Translations under genes and position numbers: made by a program
Source of the DNA: Chloroflexota bacterium
Lineage (GTDB): Bacteria > Chloroflexota > Anaerolineae > Anaerolineales > Villigracilaceae
Direction of reading: 5' to 3'
DNA: 10,000 nt
NCBI GenBank assembly: GCA_020217065.1
Contig: JAIWOB010000119.1
Span: 1-10,000, forward strand
Notes under the pieces: model-generated
What the model saw: only the letters and a program-made list of their open reading frames with translations
The model's database searches: none
Told to the model about the DNA's origin: nothing
Part shown: positions 1-6,554 of the stretch, piece after piece
Position numbering within the stretch: the first letter of the stretch is position 1
How the letters are laid out: the number at the start of each line of letters is the position of its first letter

Positions 1-69
1 GTTCTAGAGACGCTCAAGTTTACAAACTAAAAAGATTTCGCAAGAATCGCGCCAGACGACAAAGGACCT

Positions 70-1077
70 ATGAAATCCATGCTCCTGCGGGAGATTACCC
101 AACTCCCACAAAACCCAATGCCGCTGACCTACAGCGAAATCCCCAAGCCGACGCCCGAAGCGGGCGAAGTCTTGCTGCGCGTGACGGCTTGCGGAGTCTG
201 CCACACCGAACTGGACGAAATCGAAGGGCGCACGCCTCCGCCGCGCTTGCCTGTGGTGTTGGGTCATCAGGCAGTGGGGATAATCGAAGAAGGTGAGAAC
301 AAAGGTCAGCGCGTGGGCGTGGCGTGGATTGCTTCGGCTTGCGGCGAGTGCAACTTTTGTAAAAGCGGACAGGAGAATCTATGTCCGCAGTTCAAGGCGA
401 CGGGGCGGGATGTGGATGGCGGCTACGCCGAGTACATGAAAGTCCGCGCGGATTTCGTCCACCCGATTCCCGATTCGTTTTCTGATAGTGAAGCCGCCCC
501 GCTGCTTTGCGCTGGCGCAATCGGCTATCGCTCGTTGAGACTGAGCAACTTGCAGGACGGTCAATCGCTGGGACTGATGGGCTTCGGCGGGTCAAACCAT
601 CTGGTGTTAAAACTGGCAAGGCGCAAATTCCCCAACGCGAAGGTTTTCGTTTTCAGCAGAAACCCAAAGGAGCGCGAGTTCGCCCTTTCGCTGGGAGCGG
701 CTTGGGCGGGCGGCATTGACCAGAGTCCGCTCGAAGGGTTGGATGCGGTCATTGACACCACGCCAGTGTGGGGCGCGGTCAGCGAAGCGCTCAAACGGGT
801 ACGACCAGGCGGCAGGGTGGTTATCAACGCCATTCGCAAGGAAGAGTCCGATAAGTCCATCCTCAGCCAGTTGGATTATCCCTCGCAGTTATGGATGGAA
901 AAGGAAATCAAGTCGGTCGCCAACGTGACCCGCGCCGACGTGCGCGAGTTCTTGCAATTGGCGGCGGAGGCGGGCGTCAAGCCCGAATTTCAGGAGTATG
1001 ATTTGAAAGACGCCAACCATGCCCTGCTCGAAATGAAGCGGGGAAAAATTCATGGCTCGAAAGTATTGAGGATGTAA
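70..1077 (+). CDS. Zinc-dependent alcohol dehydrogenase, medium-chain (MDR) family
   Basis: A 335-residue cytosolic oxidoreductase that should interconvert an alcohol and an aldehyde or ketone using NAD(P). The N-terminal GroES-like domain (about 1-140) carries catalytic zinc ligands C41 (CGVCHTELD), H66 (GHQAVG) and probably C147, plus the structural-zinc set C91, C94, C97 and C105. The Rossmann domain follows, with the nucleotide loop GFGGSNH at 171-177. That loop departs from GxGxxG and resembles the GFG(A)S-H variant of propanol-preferring and cinnamyl-type enzymes. Length and both zinc sites are normal, so it looks intact. Start choice is uncertain: AAAGGA at 61-66 is only 3 nt from the ATG at 70 and 12 nt from the in-frame ATG at 79 (Met4). 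It lies 1 nt upstream of the amidase, suggesting a shared transcript. The substrate cannot be inferred. Confidence 0.93.
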   Translation: MKSMLLREITQLPQNPMPLTYSEIPKPTPEAGEVLLRVTACGVCHTELDEIEGRTPPPRLPVVLGHQAVGIIEEGENKGQRVGVAWIASACGECNFCKSGQENLCPQFKATGRDVDGGYAEYMKVRADFVHPIPDSFSDSEAAPLLCAGAIGYRSLRLSNLQDGQSLGLMGFGGSNHLVLKLARRKFPNAKVFVFSRNPKEREFALSLGAAWAGGIDQSPLEGLDAVIDTTPVWGAVSEALKRVRPGGRVVINAIRKEESDKSILSQLDYPSQLWMEKEIKSVANVTRADVREFLQLAAEAGVKPEFQEYDLKDANHALLEMKRGKIHGSKVLRM

Positions 1078-1078
1078 A

Positions 1079-2767
1079 ATGGAAAACAAAAGCGTATACG
1101 ATTTGAAGTCTGTCAAACTGCCCTACCTTTCGGGCGGACTGTTGAAACTGTTCGCTTCGCTTGTTGAAAGCCCGTTGGGCGGGGCGCTCATCCCCAGCCT
1201 CCTCGAAAGCGCGGGCATTGCCTGGATGCGGAAGCAGGTCATTGACGAAGCGCCGACCCACCACCCGATTTATCACACAGGCACGCTCGCCGCAAAAGAC
1301 GCGGCTGTGCCGGAAAAGGAGTTGCCCAGCGCGGCGGCGGTGGAGTCTCGCGGGTTTCATTTTGCGACTGCGCTGGACTACGCCAAAGCCTACCGCGACG
1401 GCAAGACCACGCCCGAAGAAGTAGCGTCAAAATTGCTGGATGCCATCGAAGCCAGCGACAAAGCCACGCCTCCGCTGCGGGCTGTGATTTTCTGCGACCG
1501 CGAAGATGTGATGCGGCAGGCGCGCGAAGCCGCGCAGAGAATCAAGTCGGGCAAGCCGCTCGGCGTTTTCGACGGCGTGCCAGTGGCGGTCAAAGACGAA
1601 CTCGACATGGTTCCCTACCCGACCAAAGTTGGCACGTCGTTTTTGGGTCAGTCGCCAGCGAAAGAGGACGCAACCGTGGTGGCGCGGATGCGGGCGGCGG
1701 GAGCGCTGATGGTCGGCAAGACCAACATGCATGAAATCGGCATCAACGTGACGGGTTTGAACCCGCATCATGGCACGGCGCGGAATCCCTACAACGTCAA
1801 CCACTACACGGGCGGAAGTTCCAGCGGTTCGGCGGCGGCTGTGGCGGCGGGATTGGTCCCCGTCGCCATCGGCGCGGACGGCGGCGGCTCGATTCGAATC
1901 CCCGCTGCGTTTTGCGGCGTCTTCGGAATCAAATCCACCTTTGGGCGGGTCAGCGAATTCGGCGCGGCTCCATTGTGCTGGAGCGTCGCCCACGTCGGTC
2001 CGCTGGCGGCGACCGCCACAGACTTGGCTCTCGCCTACGGCGTGATGGCAGGTCCCGACCTGCGCGACCCGAACTCGCTCCATCAACCCATGCCCACCCT
2101 CGAAGGTTGGAACAAAGCCGATTTGCGCGGAATCAAACTTGGGGTCTACAAAGAGTGGTTCCAGCACGCCGAGCCAGAAGTGGTCGCGGCTTGCGAAGTC
2201 ATGCTGAAACGGTTCGCCGACATGGGCGCGGAAATCCGCGAGGTGGTCATCCCCGATTTGGAGCTGAACCGAGTCGCGCACACCGTCACCATCGTCAGCG
2301 AGATGGTGCAGGCGATGAGTTACACCTATCCCGAACATCACCGCGAACACGGGCTGGATGTCCGCGTCAACCTGGCACTGGGACGCGCCTTCAACGCGGG
2401 AGATTACCTGCTCGCGCAGCGCGCCCGCACGCGGATTATCCGCAACTTTATGGACGCGCTCAAAAACGTGGACGCGATTCTGACTCCCACCACCGCCATC
2501 GCTTCGCCTGAAATCAAGCCTGGCGCCCTGCCCGACGGCGACTCCGACCTCTCGGTGACGGTGGAAATCATGCGCTTCGTCACCGCTGGCAACCTGACGG
2601 GACTGCCTGCTGTCTCTTTCCCTGTTGGCTACACAACAAAAGGTCTCCCAATCGGAATGCAAGCCATCGGACGCCCCTGGCAGGAAACTTCTCTGCTGCG
2701 GCTGGCGGTCAATGCGGAACAGGCGCTTGAAAGAAAGGAGCCGCAGGTACATTACAAGATTTTATAA
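1079..2767 (+). CDS. Amidase-signature family hydrolase
   Basis: A 562-residue serine amidohydrolase that should cleave a carboxamide (R-CO-NH2 or N-substituted) to acid and amine. The Lys-cisSer-Ser triad is visible as K172 (VAVKDE), S247 (TGGSSSGS) and the nucleophile S271 ([11 protein letters not shown]). The spacings of 75 and 24 residues equal those of K142/S217/S241 in mammalian fatty acid amide hydrolase. The core domain begins near residue 95. The preceding ~90 residues form a predicted helical N-terminal extension with no obvious signal peptide, common in long AS-family members. The start at 1079 is supported by TGAGGA at 1067-1072 with 6-nt spacing, inside the end of the alcohol dehydrogenase gene. 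That one-base gap implies translational coupling. It is not GatA by context, since no gatB or gatC neighbour is present. The natural amide is unknown, and the linkage to an alcohol dehydrogenase gives only a loose hint of a catabolic pair. Confidence 0.94.
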   Translation: MENKSVYDLKSVKLPYLSGGLLKLFASLVESPLGGALIPSLLESAGIAWMRKQVIDEAPTHHPIYHTGTLAAKDAAVPEKELPSAAAVESRGFHFATALDYAKAYRDGKTTPEEVASKLLDAIEASDKATPPLRAVIFCDREDVMRQAREAAQRIKSGKPLGVFDGVPVAVKDELDMVPYPTKVGTSFLGQSPAKEDATVVARMRAAGALMVGKTNMHEIGINVTGLNPHHGTARNPYNVNHYTGGSSSGSAAAVAAGLVPVAIGADGGGSIRIPAAFCGVFGIKSTFGRVSEFGAAPLCWSVAHVGPLAATATDLALAYGVMAGPDLRDPNSLHQPMPTLEGWNKADLRGIKLGVYKEWFQHAEPEVVAACEVMLKRFADMGAEIREVVIPDLELNRVAHTVTIVSEMVQAMSYTYPEHHREHGLDVRVNLALGRAFNAGDYLLAQRARTRIIRNFMDALKNVDAILTPTTAIASPEIKPGALPDGDSDLSVTVEIMRFVTAGNLTGLPAVSFPVGYTTKGLPIGMQAIGRPWQETSLLRLAVNAEQALERKEPQVHYKIL

Positions 2768-2781
2768 CCGATGGCGCATAC

Positions 2782-2843
2782 CGTCCCGAAGGTTTGAATT
2801 TCAAATGGCTTGATATACGAGAACCTTCGGGACGTTTCTCGTA
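2782..2843 (+). terminator. Inverted repeats downstream of the amidase (possible terminator)
   Basis: A perfect 13-bp inverted repeat pairs 2782-2794 (cgtcccgaaggtt) with 2822-2834, enclosing a 27-nt loop. A second, overlapping 8-bp repeat pairs 2816-2823 (tacgagaa) with 2836-2843. The two share bases 2822-2823 and are largely exclusive in one RNA. No long U tract follows, only TTTC, so this is a weak or non-canonical intrinsic terminator at best. It sits 15 nt past the amidase stop. Confidence 0.45.
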
Positions 2844-2889
2844 AGGCGATTTGTAAGAAATTTTCAACAGAAAACATCAAATCTAAAAG

Positions 2890-2918
2890 GGCGTGAAGAT
2901 AAAAAACCTCACGCCTTT
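2890..2918 (+). terminator. Short hairpin before the DUF3592-like gene, possible terminator
   Basis: GGCGTGA at 2890-2896 pairs with TCACGCC at 2909-2915, extended by an A/T-rich base (AAA with TTT) past one bulged G. The loop is A-rich and the 3' arm ends in TTT. It could be the functional terminator of the dehydrogenase-amidase transcript or a 5'-leader structure for the next gene. Base pairing is seen; function is inferred. Confidence 0.35.
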
Positions 2919-2954
2919 CCGTTTATCGGCAAGACGAATTTTAGAGGCGACCAA

Positions 2955-3440
2955 ATGAAAATCCAAAAGCGTATTCGCCCATTGATGCGGGTCGGTGAGG
3001 CGTTTCAAATCCCCCAGATATTTCTCATCCCAGGCATGTTGGTCTCGTGCGGACTCATCCCCTTGAGCCTGACGGCGGAGTCCGTCCCGCCAGGCACGGT
3101 CATCGGCGCGGGATTTGCAGCCGCCGTCTTCGGCGTCCTTGCGTTTTTTGCGCTGGCAATACCCGCCTTCAACGCGTTTCTCCTTCAGCAAAACGGCGTT
3201 GAAACGACCGCTGTCATCGTCAAGAAGGAAAAACGGGGCAGATGGCTGATGACGTCGGACGCCAGCGTCCGCATGTTGGATTCCTATGTCGCCTTTGAGT
3301 TTACGCCGGAGAATTCATCCGCTCCCCTGCGGCTGGAAGCGGAAGTTGGGAAGATTTATTCGAGGCTGTCGGAAGGGAAGGCAGTGAAAATCCGATACGC
3401 AAAGTCGAATCCGCGCATCGTCAAATTTATTGGGGAATAG
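2955..3440 (+). CDS. Small membrane protein, DUF3592-like
   Basis: A 161-residue protein of unknown function. Two hydrophobic segments are visible, roughly residues 21-40 and 49-76, followed by a soluble region of about 85 residues. The order of that region (GVETTAVIV near residue 81, a strand run ending YVAFEFTP, then GKAVKIRYAKSNPRIV near the C-terminus) matches the usual DUF3592 pattern of a two-helix anchor plus a small beta domain ending in a Y-x-x-x-N-P motif. The family assignment is by recognition of this layout; no activity is known for the family. The start at 2955 is preceded by AGAGG (2943-2947) at a reasonable distance. It appears monocistronic, with hairpins on both sides. Without the DUF call it would be described as a two-helix membrane protein with a soluble C-terminal domain. 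Confidence 0.8.
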   Translation: MKIQKRIRPLMRVGEAFQIPQIFLIPGMLVSCGLIPLSLTAESVPPGTVIGAGFAAAVFGVLAFFALAIPAFNAFLLQQNGVETTAVIVKKEKRGRWLMTSDASVRMLDSYVAFEFTPENSSAPLRLEAEVGKIYSRLSEGKAVKIRYAKSNPRIVKFIGE

Positions 3441-3502
3441 ACGAATGAGTTCGGGATAAATGAAACGCGCATCCCAAAGATTTGATTTTGCCGCTAAAAT
3501 GG

Positions 3503-3528
3503 CGCCCTGAAAAATATTCGGGGCGTTT
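3503..3528 (+). terminator. Probable weak terminator after the DUF3592-like gene
   Basis: A 9-bp stem pairs 3503-3511 with 3517-3525 (eight Watson-Crick pairs and one U-G pair) around a 5-nt loop, followed by TTTCAAC. The stem is GC-rich at its base, but the U tract is only three long. On the opposite strand the same stem is also followed shortly by TTTT. Placement 62 nt past the stop codon and just before a new promoter fits termination. Confidence 0.45.
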
Positions 3529-3552
3529 CAACAATGTGGGAAAAATGGTGGG

Positions 3553-3580
3553 TTGAATTCCGACATACAAGGTCTATAAT
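3553..3580 (+). promoter_or_regulatory. Sigma70-type promoter for the SH3 lipoprotein gene
   Basis: A -35 box TTGAAT (3553-3558) and a perfect consensus -10 box TATAAT (3575-3580) are separated by 16 nt. The predicted transcript would start near 3587, giving a leader of about 20 nt with the ribosome binding site GGAGGAG at 3594-3600 and the ATG at 3607. This is the clearest promoter in the window. Confidence 0.75.
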
Positions 3581-3606
3581 CCAAATATACTTCGGAGGAG
3601 AATCTT

Positions 3607-4227
3607 ATGTTTGGAAAAAATAGAAACGTCTTGTGGTCGGCTCTTTTGCTCAGCGCAGCCGTCCTCGCCTGCAACTTGCCGTCAAACGCTCCCGCCGCCC
3701 AAGAAACGGCGACAGAAACGCCCAGCCCGAACGCTCCCACCCTTCCGCCCACGGCATCAGAAACTCCCAGCCCAACGGAGACGCCGCAAAGCCAAGCGGC
3801 TGCGGCGACGGTTTGCGCCCCCACGGTGACCGCCAACACGGTTGCAAACGTCCGCAGCGGGCCGGGGCAGGTTTATAACGTCATCGGTTCGCTGCCGGAA
3901 GGCGGGACAGCCAAAGTGGCGGGAAAGAATTTCGACGGCACATGGTGGTATATCGAATTCGCCGGCGGCAGCGGAGGATTCGCCTGGATTGCCGGGTCGG
4001 TGACTTCCGCCGCCTGCATCCCCGACACGCTGCCGTCTATTGCGGCTCCGCCGACTCCAATCGCTCCCACGTCGACGCCGACAAACGCGGCGACGGCTGC
4101 GCCAACTCCAACGCCCACGGCGACAAGCGGCGGAATTATTCTTCTACCGCCCATCTTCATCCTGCCAACGCCGACGCCAACCTTTATTCTTATCTTCCCG
4201 CTCCCCATCATTACCATTGGACCGTAG
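3607..4227 (+). CDS. Secreted lipoprotein with bacterial SH3 domain and Thr/Pro-rich linkers
   Basis: A 206-residue exported lipoprotein of unknown role, probably at the outer face of the membrane or in the wall layer. Residues 1-21 form a signal peptide ending in lipobox V-L-A-C, with lipidated C22 followed by Asn. Residues about 23-67 are a Pro/Thr/Ser/Ala-rich linker with ETPSP and SPTETP units. Residues about 68-137 form an SH3b-type domain, marked by NVRSGPGQVYNVIG, the GTWWYIEF strand and GFAWIAG. Two cysteines (in the VCAPT and AACIP segments) bracket the domain and could form a disulfide. The tail is a second Thr/Pro linker ending in an unusual run of Ile/Leu/Phe broken by prolines. 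SH3b domains often bind cell-wall peptides, but no catalytic domain is present. The start is fixed by GGAGGAG six bases upstream. This architecture is common in Anaerolineae. Confidence 0.88.
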   Translation: MFGKNRNVLWSALLLSAAVLACNLPSNAPAAQETATETPSPNAPTLPPTASETPSPTETPQSQAAAATVCAPTVTANTVANVRSGPGQVYNVIGSLPEGGTAKVAGKNFDGTWWYIEFAGGSGGFAWIAGSVTSAACIPDTLPSIAAPPTPIAPTSTPTNAATAAPTPTPTATSGGIILLPPIFILPTPTPTFILIFPLPIITIGP

Positions 4228-4240
4228 AACAGTTCGAAGA

Positions 4241-4274
4241 ATCAAAACTCCCGGCGCTTGCCGGGAGTTTTGAT
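4241..4274. terminator. Bidirectional intrinsic terminator between convergent genes
   Basis: A perfect 15-bp stem pairs 4241-4255 with 4260-4274 around the 4-nt loop GCTT. The core is CCCGGC/GCCGGG, flanked by AAAA on one side and TTTT on the other, so a U tract follows the stem in both directions. It lies 13 nt past the lipoprotein stop and directly abuts the MATE stop codon (4275-4277), so it serves both transcripts. Confidence 0.92.
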
Positions 4275-5651
4275 TTAAGCCTGCATTTCCGACGACGCGT
4301 TTACCAAGTCGTGAATCCAGCGCTTCGACTTGTATCTCCACCCGCTGACAAAGGCTTTCGCCAGTTCTTCCAGCATCACCATGAGATACACCCAATAGAC
4401 GGGAAGACGAAAGGCAAAGGCGCCAGCATAGGCGGCGGGGACGCCAATCAGCCAGATGGAGCAAATCTCCATCAGCAGCGCAAATCGAGTATCCCCGCCC
4501 GCGCGCAGCGCGCCAATGAAAATAGAGAAGTTAAATATCCTCAGCCACAAAGTCGCCGCCATCACGGTTAACAAACGGCGAACGCTGTCCGCCCCTTTCG
4601 GAGACAGTTCATACAATCCGACGACGAGGTCGCGGGAAAGGAAGACCAGAGTCCCAACGCCAAGCGCAAAAACCACGCCAAGGATGAGAGTTCGCCTCAC
4701 AATTTCCTGGGCTTCCTCTTTTTGCCCCGCGCCGATACGGTTGCCGACCAAAACCGCGCAGGCGTTCCCCAATCCAAGAAAAATCACAAAGCCAAGCTCC
4801 TCAATAGCGGCGTTGACGTTGATGGCGGCAATCGCGTCTGTGCCGATATGGGCATAGATGGCGTTATAAGTCGTGACGCCAAGAGACCAGAACAATTCGT
4901 TAACGGCGGCGGGCAGGGCGGTTTTCAACACACGGAGAAAGAAGGGGGCGTCAAAGGAGAAAAAGGTTAACGGGTTGGCGGCAAGCGGCGTCTTCAACCC
5001 GTAGACTAAAGCAAGAAGCAGAAACAGTTCGAGCGTCCATCCTGCCGCCGTGCCGAGCGCCGCGCCGCGCACCCCCAGGGCGGGAAACCCCGCAACGCCG
5101 AAAATCAGACAATATCCCAAAATCGTTTTGAAAATCAAAGCGGAAACGGCGACAATCACCGTCATTCGAATCAAGCGAATACTGCGTAAAACGGCGACAT
5201 AAGCCGTGATGATGGCGATGGGTATATAAGTAAACCCCACGATACGCAGATAGCCGCTCCCAAGCGCAACGACTTCGGCGTCATTTGTGTAAAAGCCAAG
5301 CGTGGTTTCGGGGATTACCAGGGCGGCAAACGTAAAAAAGAGAGCCGCCGCTACGGATACGAGCAGGCTCATCCCCAATATCTTGCGGATGGGCTCTATC
5401 TCCCGCTTACCCCAATATTGAGCCGTAAATATCGCCATACCGCTGGTCGCGCCGAATAAAATTAAAATCAAAACAAAGAAAACCTGATTCGCCAACCCCA
5501 GGGCGGCGATGGAAGCCTCTCCCAATTGTCCCACCATGACAATATCCACCATGTTGAGCGAAGCCATGATAAATTGTTGAAAGGAAATGGGAACGGCAAT
5601 CACAAGCAATTCGCGCAAAAAAGCGCGGTCGCGAAGGAAGGAAAGATTCAT
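4275..5651 (-). CDS. MATE-family multidrug/metabolite exporter
   Basis: A 458-residue polytopic membrane protein expected to export organic cations or metabolites in exchange for Na+ or H+. About twelve hydrophobic segments run through the protein in two similar halves. The TM1 region reads VPISFQQFIMASLNMVDIVMVG, in which D36 sits where MATE transporters carry the conserved ion-coupling acid. Further family features are the GLANQ segment after TM1 and the TAQYWGKRE loop after TM2. Length is normal for NorM-type members and no frame disruption is seen. No ribosome binding site precedes the ATG at 5651; instead an extended -10 sequence ends only six bases before it. It lies downstream of the SUF operon in the same orientation but beyond that operon's terminator, so it is probably a separate transcription unit. 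Substrate cannot be predicted. Confidence 0.93.
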   Translation of the reverse strand: MNLSFLRDRAFLRELLVIAVPISFQQFIMASLNMVDIVMVGQLGEASIAALGLANQVFFVLILILFGATSGMAIFTAQYWGKREIEPIRKILGMSLLVSVAAALFFTFAALVIPETTLGFYTNDAEVVALGSGYLRIVGFTYIPIAIITAYVAVLRSIRLIRMTVIVAVSALIFKTILGYCLIFGVAGFPALGVRGAALGTAAGWTLELFLLLALVYGLKTPLAANPLTFFSFDAPFFLRVLKTALPAAVNELFWSLGVTTYNAIYAHIGTDAIAAINVNAAIEELGFVIFLGLGNACAVLVGNRIGAGQKEEAQEIVRRTLILGVVFALGVGTLVFLSRDLVVGLYELSPKGADSVRRLLTVMAATLWLRIFNFSIFIGALRAGGDTRFALLMEICSIWLIGVPAAYAGAFAFRLPVYWVYLMVMLEELAKAFVSGWRYKSKRWIHDLVNASSEMQA

Positions 5652-5657
5652 GGGCAG

Positions 5658-5666
5658 ATTGTATCA
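5658..5666 (-). promoter_or_regulatory. Extended -10 promoter element for the MATE gene, candidate leaderless start
   Basis: Read on the minus strand, 5666-5658 is TGATACAAT, matching the extended -10 form TGnTAtAAT with one mismatch. Transcription would begin about at 5651, the A of the MATE start codon. No -35 match is seen at the expected distance, where the preceding terminator stem lies; extended -10 promoters can do without one. This is inferred from sequence only. Confidence 0.4.
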
Positions 5667-5703
5667 AAATAAACACAGCCGCGTCCGGCGGCGCGGCTGT
5701 GTT
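5665..5703 (-). terminator. Intrinsic terminator of the SUF operon
   Basis: A perfect 12-bp GC-rich stem pairs 5672-5683 (aacacagccgcg) with 5692-5703 around an 8-nt loop. On the minus strand it is followed by TTTATTTTG. It begins 19 nt past the Rieske ferredoxin stop. The form is canonical for minus-strand termination and marks the 3' end of the SUF transcript. Confidence 0.9.
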
Positions 5704-5722
5704 ATACGCTGAACGGGGAAAA

Positions 5723-6070
5723 TTACTCTTTGGGAATTCCCACAAAAATACTCCCATCTCTGACTTGAACGGGATAAGCGGGAATATCCACCACCGCCGG
5801 CATGGACATGGCTTTGCCCGTCCGCACGTCGAATTCCGCGCCGTGACGCGGGCAAACGATATGATGCCCTTCCAGGTCTCCATCGCCCAGGGGACCGTCG
5901 TCGTGAGAGCAAACGTCGCCCACGGCAAAAAACTGTCCGGCGATATTGAAAACCACAATCGGTTTGTCGCCAATTTCGACAAAGAACCGCTCGCCGTTGG
6001 GGAGTTCGGAGGCGGGGGCGATTTCCACAAATTCAAAGTTGTCCGTTGGTTGAGAGGCGTAATTGAACAT
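5723..6070 (-). CDS. Rieske-type [2Fe-2S] ferredoxin
   Basis: A 115-residue soluble Rieske protein that should carry electrons through a His2Cys2-ligated [2Fe-2S] cluster. The ligands are C54 and H56 (CSHDDGPLG) and C73 and H76 (VCPRHGAEFD). Single-domain length matches small non-respiratory Rieske ferredoxins such as dioxygenase ferredoxin components and NirD-like proteins; there is no membrane anchor or oxygenase domain. It starts 1 nt after the sufU stop, with GGTGGAG inside the end of sufU as ribosome binding site, so it is translationally coupled. A Rieske gene within SUF operons is familiar from actinobacteria, where it is often mislabelled a dioxygenase subunit. No oxygenase is near, so a role as electron donor to cluster assembly, or as a test client, is an inference. 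It is the last gene of the operon. Confidence 0.93.
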   Translation of the reverse strand: MFNYASQPTDNFEFVEIAPASELPNGERFFVEIGDKPIVVFNIAGQFFAVGDVCSHDDGPLGDGDLEGHHIVCPRHGAEFDVRTGKAMSMPAVVDIPAYPVQVRDGSIFVGIPKE

Positions 6071-6071
6071 G

Positions 6072-6467
6072 TTACTCCACCAGCGCGTCGCTTGCTTCCT
6101 TCATGCCATAAACGCCCGCTTTCAAGACTTTCAACGAAAGCAGGGCGCATTTCAAGCGAACGGGACCAAGGTCAATGCCGAGCAATTCAAGAACGGAATC
6201 TTTGTTGAGTTTCTTCACTTCCTCCAGCGGCTTGCCGATGATGGACTCAATCAACAAATCGGCGGAGGCTTGCGAAATGGCGCAGCCGTGACCGTCAAAA
6301 CGGGCGTCGGTGATAACGCCGCTCCCATCCACCCGCAGGTCAATTTGGATGTGGTCGCCGCAGAGCGGGTTGTTGTCGGAAAAAGAAATATCGTGCGGGT
6401 CGAGTTTTCCGCGGTAGGAGGGGTTTTTGTAATGCTCGATGATGATTTCTCGATAGAGGTCGTCCAT
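6072..6467 (-). CDS. sufU: SufU/IscU-type iron-sulfur assembly sulfurtransferase or scaffold
   Basis: A 131-residue IscU-fold protein that accepts persulfide sulfur from SufS and either relays it or assembles a cluster. Metal and sulfur ligands are C36 and D38 (NPLCGD), C62 (GHGCAIS) and C107 (VRLKCALL). The Arg-x-Lys-Cys context at the third cysteine is SufU-like, where IscU has His-Cys. However, the C62-C107 distance of 45 residues is close to IscU (about 43). It is shorter than in Bacillus SufU, which carries an extra insertion there. It is therefore a compact SufU-like form, and sufU is used as the symbol because of the SUF setting. It follows sufS after an 87-nt gap holding an inverted repeat and precedes the Rieske gene by 1 nt. 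A GGAA sequence about 8 nt upstream is a weak ribosome binding site. Confidence 0.92.
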   Translation of the reverse strand: MDDLYREIIIEHYKNPSYRGKLDPHDISFSDNNPLCGDHIQIDLRVDGSGVITDARFDGHGCAISQASADLLIESIIGKPLEEVKKLNKDSVLELLGIDLGPVRLKCALLSLKVLKAGVYGMKEASDALVE

Positions 6468-6484
6468 ATTGGTTCCGTATCAAG

Positions 6485-6535
6485 CGTTCCAGCGTCAGGC
6501 AATCCAGCACTTACAGATGAGGTGACGCTGGAACG
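6485..6535 (-). repeat. Inverted repeat in the sufS-sufU gap
   Basis: A perfect 13-bp inverted repeat pairs 6485-6497 (cgttccagcgtca) with 6523-6535 around a 25-nt loop. It fills the middle of the 87-nt gap between sufS and sufU. Part of the motif (ACGCTG) recurs at 6525 and 6541. No U tract follows on the minus strand, so it is more likely an RNA-processing or stability element, or a dispersed palindrome, than a terminator. Confidence 0.6.
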
Positions 6536-6554
6536 TCGAAACGCTGAGGCGCTT

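Noticed and set aside
1427..2752. A 441-codon open frame on the minus strand opposite the amidase
   Set aside because: The amidase triad is intact on the plus strand. The antisense product is His/Arg-rich with no family features, typical of a shadow frame.
5723..6070. Annotation of the Rieske gene as an aromatic dioxygenase ferredoxin subunit
   Set aside because: No dioxygenase alpha or beta subunit or reductase is nearby, and the gene is coupled to sufU within a SUF operon.
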